This document shows, piece after piece, positions 42,725-52,525 of a stretch of 64,000 nucleotides of DNA. Both the position numbers and the translations under genes were made by a program. This DNA is from Dama dama (Eukaryota > Chordata > Mammalia > Artiodactyla > Cervidae), in the NCBI RefSeq assembly GCF_033118175.1, contig NC_083696.1, positions 41,897,001-41,961,000 of the forward strand, written 5' to 3'. Positions within the stretch are counted from its first letter, which is position 1; each line of letters begins with the position of its first letter. Below the pieces are notes generated by a model. That model did not search any database and was not told where the DNA came from. It was given only the letters and a program-made list of their open reading frames with translations.

Positions 42725-42885
42725 TTGGGGGACACAGAAATCTCCTGGGGATCTTGCTAAGAGCCAGATTCTGATTTAGTATGTCTGGAGCAGGGCCCAC
42801 AGTTTGCATTTTCTTGCAAGCTACCAGGTGATGCTGATGCTACTTGTCCCCGGACCACACTTCAGATAGCAAAACAGTCTAGGCT
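42725..42885. mobile_element. MER20-like hAT MITE
   Basis: AAATCTCCTGGGGATCTTGC, GATTCTGATTTAGTATGTCT and CCAGGTGATGCTGATGCTAC, then CGGACCACACTTCAGATAGC, follow the MER20 plan. The terminal CAGTGG repeats are degraded. Confidence 0.65.
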
Positions 42886-43084
42886 ATTGAGTTTGGCTCA
42901 GTGTAAAATGCTTAACATTAGTCTTTTGCAGGTAAGGGCCTCCTCTGAGAACTAAGTGAAAGTTTGGGAAACTTTCATGAAATGCGTTCACATATACAAC
43001 TATTTCTGGAATATTTTCAGAGATTATATTTCCTCCCAAAGCTTACCCATGCACCTCCAGCTTGGAAATCCCATCCCAGGGGCC

Positions 43085-43350
43085 GCCATATAATGCAACA
43101 GTTAAAGACACAGGCCCCTGAGTTCAGAAACCAACTTTGCATCATAGTTGACTGCTCCCCCCAAGATTTAGTTTCCTCATTAGAAAAGTTGTTTAAACTT
43201 TTAGAAAAAGATGATACTTTCTCCTGAGATAACCTTCTCATAGGGTCATTGTTATGATTAGAAGTGCTAATGCAAGAAAAATGCTTAGCATAGGGTCTGA
43301 TAAATTCTTGACAAATATTCTTCTTCTGGTTATTATTACCATTAATAATT
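43085..43350 (+). mobile_element. MIR SINE, nearly complete
   Basis: Sense MIR covering both halves: TAATGCAACAGTTAAAGACA (tRNA-like 5' part), AGTTTCCTCATTAGAAAAGT, ACCTTCTCATAGGGTCATTG, then GCTTAGCATAGGGTCTGATA. About 260 bp is close to full family length, unusual for so old an element. Confidence 0.85.
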
Positions 43351-43639
43351 GATGTGTATGGAGAAGAGTTGCAGTCAGAGGAATTGAGACCCACAGAGAA
43401 GAGAGGCTAGCTGAGCACTCAGGTCCCCTCCTTTAAGTGCTCTGGCTGCAAAGCTGGTGGGCCCGATTTTTCCACAAGGACACTGAGGCTTCAGGAGGAT
43501 GTATCCTGTATCCAGATTCACTGTGCTTCAAAGCAGCAGAGAGAGTTTTGCAGAGCGCAGCTCTGTTCCAGGGCTGGAATTTTTTACCCTGGATGAAAGG
43601 AAGTACATGAAGCCATGGAGAGGTTTTTCTTCCCCTCCT

Positions 43640-44460
43640 TATACACATATTTAAGTTATTTTCCCACCTTTTAATAAAATGATATTAACTCTAATTTTCA
43701 TCATTTTCAGCAACATTACAAAGCTGCCAGTGAACTTTTTTAAACACATTAGTTGCTTGGGTGGTTAATTATTAGCCATTAATTTTGGCGAGGCTTTCTG
43801 CAAAGTGACAGCTCCAAAGAGTCATTTACCTGTTTATTCATACTTTTCACCAAAGACCTATTTTTCTTTACAACAAACCCAATATTAAATGTGCAGCCTG
43901 TTTTATTTATTTATTTTTACAAAGAAACCCTGACCTGTAAAAGCCCCCTTCTTTTCATTCCAGTTTCAAAACAATTCATTCAAATATTTTAGAAGTTACA
44001 CAAATGAGCTTCCCTGGATTTTTTTAGAGTATTTCTCTAGAATCGATTTTGGGATTCTGTATTAATTACAAGTACCCAGGCATAAGGACTGTCACATAAT
44101 GGATATATTTAGCAAGAATGACAAGGCTGATAATTATGCACAAGGAGCCTTAGAAAAGGGATTGTTTACTTTGATGTTTAATTTCATCACACTTCTTTAG
44201 TTTGTTAAACTTAATCAAAAGCAATCAAAATACACTGGTGTGAATTACAGCAAATTAATTCCAAACCAATGGAAAACATCATGTCTTTCAAATATGAATG
44301 TTGAACTGGAACTTTTGAATGAACCACTCAGAGCCAGAAAGGGGTAGGTTTTTAAGTGTGGAACATTTCTCTAGGGCTTGAATTAGGAACTGAGGGAGGA
44401 CTAGGCAAAATTCCAAAAGGAACTATGCTTTCAGGAAAGACTGAGGGCTTAGAAATGAGC
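43640..44460. other. AT-rich block, candidate conserved non-coding element
   Basis: About 800 bp of complex AT-rich sequence free of young repeats. It is dense in homeodomain-type cores: GGTTAATTATTAGCCATTAA at 43763, TATTAATTACAAG at 44061, TAATTATGCAC at 44131, CAAATTAATTCC at 44251. A TCATTTACCTG box lies at about 43824. Composition and motif density resemble developmental enhancers. Conservation was not tested. It includes the 44177-44289 paralogous segment. Confidence 0.4.
44177..44289 (+). repeat. diverged local duplicate, copy A
   Basis: Aligns in the same orientation with 45003-45110. Shared blocks in order are TTTAATT, CTTCTTTAGTTTG (44193-), AGCAATCAAAATA (44220-), AAATTAATT (44252-), CCAAT and CTTTC. 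I do not know this as a repeat family. Confidence 0.7.
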
Positions 44461-44469
44461 TTAATTTGG

Positions 44470-44785
44470 GGGGCTTCCCTGGTGGCTCAGTGGTAAAGAA
44501 TCTGCCTGCCAATGCAGGAGACAGGTTCCATCCCTGATCCAGGAAGATCCCACATGTCATGGAGCAACTAAGCCTGTACATGCTCAGTTGTGTCTGACTC
44601 TGTCACCCTATGGACTGTTGCCTGCCAGGTTCCTCTTTCCATGGGATTTTCCCAGCAAGAACATTGGAGTGGGTTGTTATTTCCTCCTCCAGATGATCTT
44701 CCCGGCCCAGGTATCAGACTCATGTCTCTGGGGTCTCCTGCTTTGGCCGGCGGACTCTTTACTGCTGAGCCAACTGACTAATTCT
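44470..44785. mobile_element. composite of two tRNA-type SINEs in opposite orientation
   Basis: 44470-44575 is a sense fragment (GGCTTCCCTGGTGGCTCAGT ... GGAGCAACTAAGCCTGTAC) whose second half resembles the CHR/SINE2 group more than Bov-tA. 44576-44785 is an antisense Bov-tA ending ACTGCTGAGCCAACTGA. It separates the two copies of the local duplicate. Confidence 0.75.
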
Positions 44786-45002
44786 TATTTTGCTACTATT
44801 ATTAGCAAAGAACACTTTGCCTTTATCATATTTGTGGAGACTTTTCTCTGTACTAAGTTCTGTGTCTTTTGTAACCTTGTTTCCCTTAAACCTGACCACG
44901 GCCCCCTTTGTTGATGCCTCTATTGAAAAGATAAGGGTTCATTCCCAAGTCTCTATAAGCCCAGGCATTCTCCCTTCAGATATTTACTCTAGGGACATTA
45001 CA

Positions 45003-45110
45003 TTTAATTCTAGAGTCTTCTTTAGTTTGACAACTTCATTAGGAGCAATCAAAATATGCTTATGAACATATAGAAAATTAATTTCAAGCCAATGCAAGAG
45101 ATTATCTTTC
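45003..45110 (+). repeat. diverged local duplicate, copy B
   Basis: Partner of 44177-44289. It carries CTTCTTTAGTTTG (45018-), AGCAATCAAAATA (45043-), AAATTAATTTCAAGCCAATG (45075-) and ATCTTTC. No open frame or known repeat explains it. Confidence 0.7.
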
Positions 45111-45344
45111 CCTGCCATGGAGAATCAAGTAAGAAAATGGATATGAAAATATTTTGCAAAATGCTTACTGCTGTGCCCATGAATAGCAGTAACAGTAAGA
45201 GAGTCAGTCAAGCAGATCATCCAGAGGCCAGTCCTACAGATGAAGACACTCAGCTCCGCCAGCTCATGACTCATTATGGGAGGCTACATTCTACATCATC
45301 AGACTTGTAGTTTCAGTGGGGCTGATTGAGTCATCCAAACATTG

Positions 45345-45650
45345 ATTCATCAAATACATTTTCTAAGTTTATTTACCATGATCAAGGTACATGGAAGGGG
45401 CACAGAGTTTGATAAGGTGTCATTTTGACTTCTGAGAGCCCACCATGTAGCAATAGAGACAAACAGATGAATTGCTCATGATAATCCAAGGATCTGTTGA
45501 AGAGGATCAAACGATGATACGTGTTTGCCACTGTTTTAACAATGGAACCCGAGTCTGTTCCATGTATCAAGGTATCCCCAACACCTGGCACAGAGATTGG
45601 CCAAAGTGTTTGATCCACTTGATTGAATGAATGAATTATAAATAGGTCCT
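45345..45650. mobile_element. L2 3' scraps in both orientations (weak)
   Basis: TTCATCAAATACATTTTCTA with GATCAAGGTACATGG (about 45346-45394) looks like an antisense L2 tail. CCCCAACACCTGGCACAGAG with TTGAATGAATGAATTATAA (about 45577-45642) looks like a sense L2 tail. Confidence 0.45.
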
Positions 45651-45769
45651 GGATTTCATGGTCCAGAGTTTATGACGGTCAGCTGAATTTTGTAAAGATT
45701 AACCTGGTATTTATGGATAGAGAGGTTCTGAAGGACACCGTAGGATTAAGGGTTAATATGAAGTGTTTG

Positions 45770-46031
45770 TGGAATAGGAAATGGCAACACACTCCAGTAT
45801 TCTTGCCTGGAGAGTCCCGTGGACAAGGGAGCCTGGTGCGCTGCTGTCCATGAGGTCGCATAGAGTCGGACATGACTGAAGCGACTTAGCATGCATGCAT
45901 GCCTTGGAGAAGGAAATGGCAACCCACTCCAGTGTTCTTGCCTGGAGAATTCCAGGGATGGGGGAGCCTGGTGGGCTGCTGTCTATGGGGTCCCACAGAG
46001 TCGGGCACAACTGAAGCGACTTAGCAGCAGC
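45770..46031 (+). mobile_element. Bov-A2 dimeric SINE
   Basis: Two monomers (from GGAATAGGAAATGGCAACAC and from GGAGAAGGAAATGGCAACCC) joined through a GCATGCATGCATGCC linker. It is bounded by the perfect 12-bp duplication ATGAAGTGTTTG (45758-45769, 46032-46043). Confidence 0.96.
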
Positions 46032-46229
46032 ATGAAGTGTTTGGGGGGCATGACTAGTTTGGTTTGGCTGCCACAGAGTGTACTGATCACAAGCAGGGTG
46101 TCTGGATCCTAGACTGTGGTCAGTGGGGGCTGGGCGTTGGTTCTCATGTTACAGTGGGTGAGTTTATTCTGCGTGCTTTGGAGGAGGGGCATGGTCTAAC
46201 CCTGGGGGAACTGCTTGTGGTAGGTACTT

Positions 46230-46640
46230 TGAGGAACCAGACTGCAGGGGACTTGAATGTCTGTCCCATTCTTTGCTAGCTGGGTTAATTTGGGTAAGTT
46301 ACTTAACTCTTTCTACCTTGAATTGTCACCTATAAAATGGAGATGATAATCAGATTTTTTTTTTCATGGAATTATGAGGTTTATATGAACTGTTAGGTAC
46401 AAAGCATTTAGAACCATTCTGAACCACAGTTAGCCCTGAGTTGGTGCTGGCTCTTATTATTAACTGGTGTTTGATTGCCCATGTGGGACTCCTGGCTTTG
46501 CCACTTATTGACTGCATAACCTTGACATAATGGCTGAAGCTCTCCAGTCCTCACGTTCCTCTTTTGTAAATGAGGCAATGGAAGTGCATCTGTCAAGGAT
46601 GAGGCATCCATGAGATAATGCTTGCAGTTTGCCAGTGCCT
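46230..46640 (+). mobile_element. two sense MIR SINEs
   Basis: First copy about 46230-46455: TGGGTAAGTTACTTAACTCT, CTATAAAATGGAGATGATAA, then TTAGGTACAAAGCATTTAG. Second about 46465-46640: GGCTTTGCCACTTATTGACT and GTTCCTCTTTTGTAAATGAG, then CATGAGATAATGCTTGCAG. A T-run (46355-46364) grew inside the first. Confidence 0.8.
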
Positions 46641-47621
46641 ACCTACCTGTGAACAAGTCCAGTTGGACCTGGGGGTAAGGAAGACCACTTTGATGAGAGG
46701 AAGGTTGCATGAGACCTGAATGGTGCAGAACTTGCTTAGAGGCTGATGAAATTGTCAATATGAGAGACAGTGGGCTACCCTTTTGTTAAGTGGAAATAAA
46801 GCAGTGTCTGTGACAATGGAGAGAAAGGATAGTGTTATTTAGTATTAGTCGTTCAGTCGTGTCCGACTCTTTGAGACCCTATACACTGTAGCCTGCCAGG
46901 CTCCTCTGTCCATGGGATTCTCCAGGCAAGAATACTGGAGTGGGTTGCCATACCCTCTTCCAGGGAATCTTATCAACCCAGGGATCCAACCTAGGTGTCT
47001 TAGGTCTCCCCCATTGCAGGCAGATTCTTTCTTTAAAAAATTAATTAATTTATTTTAACTGGAGAATAATTACTTTACACTATTGTGATGGCTTTTGACA
47101 TGCATTGACATGAATCAGCCGTGGGTGCATATGTGCCCTGCTTCCTGAACCCCCCTCCAAGCACCCTCCCCACCCCATCCCTCTGGGTTGTCCCAGAGCA
47201 CCAGCTTTGGGCGCCCTGCCTCGTGCATCGAACTTGCACTGGTCATCTGTTTCACATATGGTAATATACATGTTTCATTGCTATTCTCTCAAATCATCCC
47301 ACTCTTGATTTCTCCCCCAGAGTCCGAAAGTCTGTTTTTCACATCTGAGTCTCTTTTGCTGCCTTGCATATAGGATTGCTGTTACTGTCTTTCTAAATTC
47401 CATATATATGCATTAATATACTGTATTGGTGTTTCTCTGACTTATTTCACTCTGTATAATAGGTTCTAGGTTCATCCACCTCATTAGAACTGACTCAGAT
47501 GCATTCCTTTTTATAGCTGGGTAATATTCCCTTGTGTATATGTACCAACAACTTCCATATCCGTTCGCCTGCTGATGGACATCTCAGTTGCTTCCATGTC
47601 ATAGCTATTGTAAATAGTGCT

Positions 47622-47998
47622 TCAATGAACATTGAGGTACATGAGTCTTTCAGTTCTGGTTTCCTCAAGGTAAATGTCCAGCATGTACCTGTTTCCCCAA
47701 GGTGTATGTCCAGCAGTGGGATTGCTGGGTTGTATGGCAGTTCTATTCCCAGGTTTTAAGGAATCTCCATACTGCTCTACTGCTCTCCATAATGACCCTA
47801 CCAGTTTGCATTCCCACCAACAACGTGAGAGTGTTTCCTTTTCTCTACACCCTCTCCAGTTTGTAGGCTTTTTGATGACAGTCATTCTGACTGGTGTGAG
47901 ATGATGCCTCATTGCGGTTTTGATTTGCATTTCTCTAATAATGAGTGATGTTGAGCATCTTTTCATGTGTTTATTAGCCATCTGTATGTCTTCTTTGG
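47622..47998 (-). pseudogene. L1 ORF2 C-terminal remnant
   Basis: Minus-strand frames here read the last part of L1 ORF2. KEDIQMANKHMKRCSTSLII and HHLTPVRMTVIKKPTNWRGC come from the segment just after the SINE junction, and TPWGNRYMLDIYLEETRTER near the end is the L1 terminal domain. In the 160-codon frame 48104-47622 the first 36 or so residues come from the inserted SINE and are not L1 coding. A duplicated patch (about 47660-47715, where CCCCAAGGT appears near a similar CCTCAAGGT) disturbs the original order. There is no reverse-transcriptase or endonuclease domain, so it is inert. Confidence 0.85.
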
Positions 47999-48221
47999 GG
48001 CTTCCTTGGTGGCTCAGACGGTAAAGCGTCTGACCGCAACGCAGGAGACCCAGGTTCAATCCCTGGGCAGGGAAGATCCCCTGGAGAAGGAAATGGCAAC
48101 CCACTCCAGTACTTTTGCCTGGAAAATTCCATGGACTGAGGATCCTGGTAGGCTACAGTCCATGGGGTCACAAAGAGTCGGACATGACTAAGCGACTTCA
48201 CTTTCACTTTCTTTCACTTTC
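47999..48221 (+). mobile_element. Bov-tA SINE inside L1 (inner level of nest)
   Basis: Sense unit bounded by the perfect 13-bp duplication ATGTCTTCTTTGG (47986-47998, 48222-48234). The tail is TTCACTTTCACTTTCTTTCAC. Confidence 0.96.
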
Positions 48222-48385
48222 ATGTCTTCTTTGGAGAACTGTCTGTTCAGTTCTTTTGCCCACTTTTTGATTGGATTGTTTGTTTTTCTGGTATTGAGCT
48301 GCATGAACTGCTTGTGGATTTTGGAGATTAATTCTTTGTCAGTTTGCAGGCAGATTCTTTACCATCTGAGCCACTAGGGAAGCCC

Positions 48386-49163
48386 AATGGGAAGGTGAAT
48401 TTGAGACACTTGCCTGTTGGATCTGGAGGTTTATGGGAGGGAAGGGAAGGGGAAGACAGCAGGTTTCTAAGCTGGTTTGGGGGCATATATGTGCATGTGG
48501 ACTGAGGTGAGGCACCCAGGAGAAGCTGGTTTCAGGGTGAATAGTGGTGATGTACTCACAGGGGAGGCAGAAGTGGGACTGAGAGGGCTTTAGAGAGTAT
48601 CTCTTGTAAGCTGATCATGTTTTAACAGAGTCTGCATTTTTAGGAAGATGAACTTACCCACATTATTTTTTTTCATTATGGTATCATATACATAACAAAT
48701 TTACTATTTCAATCATTTTAAAACACAGTTTAGTGGCATTAAATACATTCACACTGGTGTGCAATCTTGGCCACCATCCCTCTCTGAAACTCTTTCATTT
48801 TTAACTGAAAATCTGTACTGTGAAATACCGGCTCTAGATGTACGTTGCTCTTTGTAAATAAAGTTCCATGCTTCAGGTCTTCAGCTAGACCAGATTCTTA
48901 ACATTGGATTTATCTGTGGGATATATGAGGGCCCTGAACTTGTGTGCCAAATTCTGTGTGTGTGTGTGTATTTTTTTTTTGGAGGAGCAGCTGGGCTCTA
49001 CAGACTCACTGGTCCCTTCCTGTGCTGAAAATCCATCAGACTAGATAGCCATTATCCCCTGAAAACAATTCATGAGAGCAGGAAAAGACGTAATACCCCA
49101 GAGGTAAGAAAGGCTTGGGATGAAGGCAAACTCAGCTCACAGAGGAAGCTTTTTGTGCTCTTC
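48386..49163. other. unique sequence with an old L1 3' fragment
   Basis: 48665-48835 is an antisense L1M 3' UTR (ATATACATAACAAATTTACT, TTTAGTGGCATTAAATACAT, CTTGGCCACCATCCCTCTC). A TGTGTGTGTGTGTG run followed by T10 lies at about 48956-48980. The rest shows nothing. Confidence 0.65.
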
Positions 49164-49172
49164 CAGTTCTAA

Positions 49173-49376
49173 CAGCTTCCCTGGTGGCTCAGATGGTAAA
49201 GAATCTGCCTGCAATGCAGGAGACCTGGGTTTGATCCCTGGGTTGCAAGATTCCCTGGAGAAGGGAATGGCAATCCACTTCAGGATTTTTGCCTGGATAA
49301 TTCCATGGACAGAAGAGCCTGGTGGGGGACAGTCCACGGGTTCACAAAATTCGGACGTGACTTCATTCACCTCACT
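49173..49376 (+). mobile_element. Bov-tA SINE
   Basis: Sense unit bounded by CAGTTCTAA (49164-49172) and CAGCTCTAA (49377-49385). Confidence 0.94.
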
Positions 49377-49649
49377 CAGCTCTAATAGGAGTCGCTCCAG
49401 GGCTCCCGGGAAGTCAAGAATTCTGCAGTGGAGGGTTTCACCATCTCTGACATTGCATTCTATTGGCTCACGTTCCTTTGGTTCATGCAAGGCAGGTGTT
49501 TTGTGGAACTGACCAGAACGAGCCTGGACTCATTCAGCTTACTCTGCTCTTACCTCTCTCAAAGCTGCCCCAGGTGGGAGGCAGCTCCTGCCAAATGCTG
49601 GGACACGCGAATAGCTCCCCTATTCTTGTTCTCCCTAAAGAATTCCACA

Positions 49650-49860
49650 TGTCCTTGCTCAATCACTAAGTTGTGTCTGACTCTTTGTGACCCCATGGAC
49701 TGAAGCCTGCCAGGCTCTTCTGTCCATGGGATTCTCCAGGCAAGAATACTGGAGTGGGTTGTCACTTCCTCCTGCAGGGGATCTTCCTGACCCAGGGATT
49801 GAACCCACGTTTCCTGCATTGGCAGGCAGATTCTTTACCACTGAGCCCCCAGGAATTCCC
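49650..49860 (-). mobile_element. Bov-tA SINE
   Basis: Antisense unit bounded by the perfect 13-bp duplication AAAGAATTCCACA (49637-49649, 49861-49873). The head end reads GAGCCCCCAGGAATTCCC, so the usual GCCACCAGGGAAG is mutated. Confidence 0.95.
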
Positions 49861-50079
49861 AAAGAATTCCACACAGGCCAGCATCTCCTTATTCCACTGT
49901 TTCATCTCTGTTTTCATAAGATCCATCTTCTCTTGAAGATGCCTGCTGGCCTCTGATGCTATCCTTTCCCCAGAGAGCCCTGGCACAGCCCCTCTGGACC
50001 CTTCGGCTCTTACTGTTTGCTCAGCACCCAGTCCTGGCAGCCAGCAGAGCGCCTTGCTAGCTTTTTGCCTCTACAGCTC

Positions 50080-50640
50080 TTTGCATGTTTAATAAATTCT
50101 TAATTAAAAGCTGGGCACTTCATCTATTTCTGTCAATTGCTTCTCTGTTGTGAAGAAGAGAGGCCTACTGGAGGCAAATGTCAGCTCTGCACCCCGCCCT
50201 CCTTTTTTACCCACAAGTACACACATGCACACACACACACACAGCAGTGGAACTTGGTGCTGTATTTACATAATTCTATTGACATTTTGAGGCTAAAATT
50301 ATGTATGCTACTTTAATTTGCTGTTAAATTAAATTATGAATGTTTGGAACGTAGTAATTTCTTTTGTTCTATGAACAGATTGTTTTATATATCTGCCTAT
50401 ATTACCAAGTTATTAATTTAATGATTTCATAATAGCAGCTCATTCCTCTGGGTAATATAAAGGCTGAAGTGCGCGCTCTGTACAGCACTGGCAGGAGCTG
50501 CCTGCCCTGCGTGAATGGAAGGTTTTAGGAATAAAGATATTAGTTTTGGCAGAATGTTTAAGTGTGCATGGGGAAACGGGAGGGATGTGTCAGGTCAGCT
50601 CCACCTAGCCCATCGCATTTTAAAAAGGCAGGGCATAGTC
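50080..50640. other. AT-rich block, candidate conserved non-coding element
   Basis: Repeat-free apart from a (CA)n run at 50220-50246. Dense in homeodomain-type cores: TTCTTAATTAAAAG at 50097, GTTAAATTAAATTATG at 50324, TTATTAATTTAATGATTTC at 50411. It then ends abruptly in a GC-richer part (GAAGTGCGCGCTCTGTACAG at 50467). Pattern typical of developmental enhancers. No conservation data are available. Confidence 0.4.
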
Positions 50641-51349
50641 CATTGCCCATGAGACTGAATGAAAAATAATTTTCTTAAATAAAATCAAGCACCTGGCAAG
50701 TTTGAGAGCTGCTTGTTACCTGCCCATTTACTCTGGCAGTTCTGGACACAGCATGGATTCATCTGGGGTCTTGCCTCCTGGGGGTCTGTGGGCAACAGGG
50801 AGTCGATTGCCTCATCCCAATCCTTGCTGGCATCCAACCCTATTGTGGGGAAAAGGCAAAGGGCCAGATGCTGTGTGATGAGAGGTGATGGAGTCTGGAT
50901 ACAGAGGAACCTTCCTCCATCCCTGGGACTTGCAGCTTGGACTCTTAGAGCCTCATATCTTAATCAATAAAATGGGGGCACTGGGGTCACCTGCCCAACC
51001 AATGTTTTGTAGGAGTCAACAAGAAATGTGGTGAGGGTAAGCAAATGCTTTGTTATTGGTAACAGGGCTCTTTGAGGGGCTACTTTGTGTGGGATGTGGG
51101 CTGGCACCACTAATGACCACATACAATATAGAGTAACCATTATGGTAATTCTCCTTTTAGCCTCAAGGGACCCCTTGCTCTCTGGGTCTCAATTCCTTCA
51201 GGTGACCCCTGAGATTTGAACTTACTGACTTCCAAGGCCCTCTCCACCTCTGCTAGTTTGGGACTCTATTATTTTTTAGGAGAAACCACTGAAATGCTTC
51301 ATTTCAGTTGGAAAGTCAGTGCTGGAGGTGGAGCCTTACTAAGGAGTCC
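50641..51349. other. unique sequence, nothing recognised
   Basis: Neutral composition, no convincing frame, repeat or regulatory cluster. Confidence 0.4.
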
Positions 51350-51960
51350 TGGCATATTCAGCTGTTCAATAAATATTGAACACCTCTAACTCAACAAGAA
51401 CTGATATAGAGCCACAGATACAACGGGCTACAACACAACACCGTTTCTGCCTTCTCTGAGCTGAGAGTCCCATGGGAATCAGGTGCACAGATGGATAGTC
51501 ATGTAGCTTAGGCTGAGACCTCAAGGTTGACTATGCTATGGATCAGCCATGCAAAGAGGAGATGGCGGGTGGGAAGGACAAAGGCATTTCAGGAAGTTGT
51601 AAGGGCATGTGAGAGATGGAGGTAGGAGAGAACCATGCAGCCTGGCTGGGGCATCGAACCTCAAGTTGGAGAAATCAGCAGCGGCCATACGGGGGTGTGT
51701 GAAACGCCTCCTTAGGCAGAGGGCAAGGGGGAGCCTCTGAGGAGAAGGGACACGATCGGTGTGTCAGAAAGGACCTCATGGCTTCAAAGGGAGGAGAGTG
51801 TGGAAGATGGTCAGAATGGAGACAGGGAGACAAGTTAGGAGGCTGCTGCAGTAACTGGGGTGAGAGGCAAGGAGGGTCTGATTTAGGAAGTGGCCTTGGA
51901 GTGGGGGAAATACACAGATGCAAGAGGTGCTTGGAACGTAGGGTTGACAAGGTCCCCATT
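51350..51960 (-). mobile_element. L2 LINE, antisense, about 600 bp
   Basis: TGTTCAATAAATATTGAACA (tail), GCATGTGAGAGATGGAGGTA, AGGACCTCATGGCTTC and AGGGAGACAAGTTAGGAGGC, then TGCTGCAGTAACTGGGGTG, match the reverse complement of the L2 3' third and the end of its reverse transcriptase. It is ancient and full of stops. Confidence 0.7.
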
Positions 51961-52007
51961 ATGACTGGGTAGATGGGATCAACTAGAGAAGAACTGTGAA
52001 GGTGGGG

Positions 52008-52020
52008 CCACCAGGGGGCT
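52008..52020 (+). promoter_or_regulatory. candidate CTCF-binding core
   Basis: CCACCAGGGGGCT preceded by GTGGGG matches the CTCF core pattern CCA-C/T-AGG/T-GGC closely. It stands in unique sequence just after an antisense L2 and 25 bp before a Bov-tA pair. A motif match alone; occupancy is unknown. Confidence 0.4.
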
Positions 52021-52045
52021 TTGAGGTTGACCTTTGCCCTTTGAG

Positions 52046-52337
52046 GGCTTCCCAGATAGCTCAGTTGGTAAAGAATCCACCTGCAATGCAGGAGATCTGG
52101 TTCAATTCCTGGGTCGGGAACATCTGCTGGACAAGGGATAGGCTACCCACTCCAGTATTCTTGGGTTTCCCTTGTGGCTCAGCTGGTGAAGAATCCTCCC
52201 ACAATGCGGGAGACCTGGCTTCAGTCCCTGGGTTGGGAAGACCCCCTGGAGAGGGGAAAGGCTACCCACTCCAGTATTCTGGCCTGGAGAATTCCATGGA
52301 CTGTATAGTGAGTTGGACATGACTGGGCGGCCTTCAC
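52046..52337 (+). mobile_element. Bov-tA SINE with partial tandem duplication
   Basis: Two sense heads (GGCTTCCCAGATAGCTCAGT and GGGTTTCCCTTGTGGCTCAG) share one 3' end. The first unit stops at CCAGTATTCTTGG and the second continues to the end. One 12-bp duplication, TTGCCCTTTGAG (52034-52045, 52338-52349), brackets both, so they inserted together. Confidence 0.95.
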
Positions 52338-52394
52338 TTGCCCTTTGAGCTCCTTCCTCTGTAAGCACAGGGGCTCTGCTTAATGCTCTATGGC

Positions 52395-52525
52395 ACCTAA
52401 AAGAGAAGGAAATAAAGAGGGAATATACGTGCACACAATTGCCAGTTCACTTTGCTGTATGCCTGAAACTAACATAACATTGTGAAACAACTGTACTCCA
52501 ATAAAAATTAATTTCAAAAAATCTA
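52395..52525 (+). mobile_element. L1 3' end fragment
   Basis: TTGCTGTATGCCTGAAACTA, ACATAACATTGTGAAACAAC and TGTACTCCAATAAAAATTAA match the end of an artiodactyl L1 3' UTR in sense. Confidence 0.8.

Larger units (their letters stand above)
47031..48345 (-). mobile_element. ruminant L1, 5'-truncated, inside a SINE
   Basis: Antisense L1 of about 1.1 kb net, bounded by GCAGGCAGATTCTTT (47016-47030, 48346-48360). From CTTTAAAAAATTAATTAATT it runs through the 3' UTR into the ORF2 end (GGTGTGAGATGATGCCTCAT at 47895). A sense Bov-tA interrupts it at 47999-48221. Confidence 0.96.
46835..48385 (-). mobile_element. Bov-tA SINE split by an L1 (outer level of nest)
   Basis: Antisense unit in two pieces, 46835-47030 and 48361-48385. 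The tRNA-like end (ACCATCTGAGCCACTAGGG) lies beyond the L1. The split point is the 15-bp duplication GCAGGCAGATTCTTT, which is SINE sequence. Confidence 0.95.

Noticed and set aside
44588..44914. 108-codon frame with a hydrophobic segment
   Set aside because: The first half is antisense Bov-tA and the rest is adjacent AT-rich DNA. No gene.
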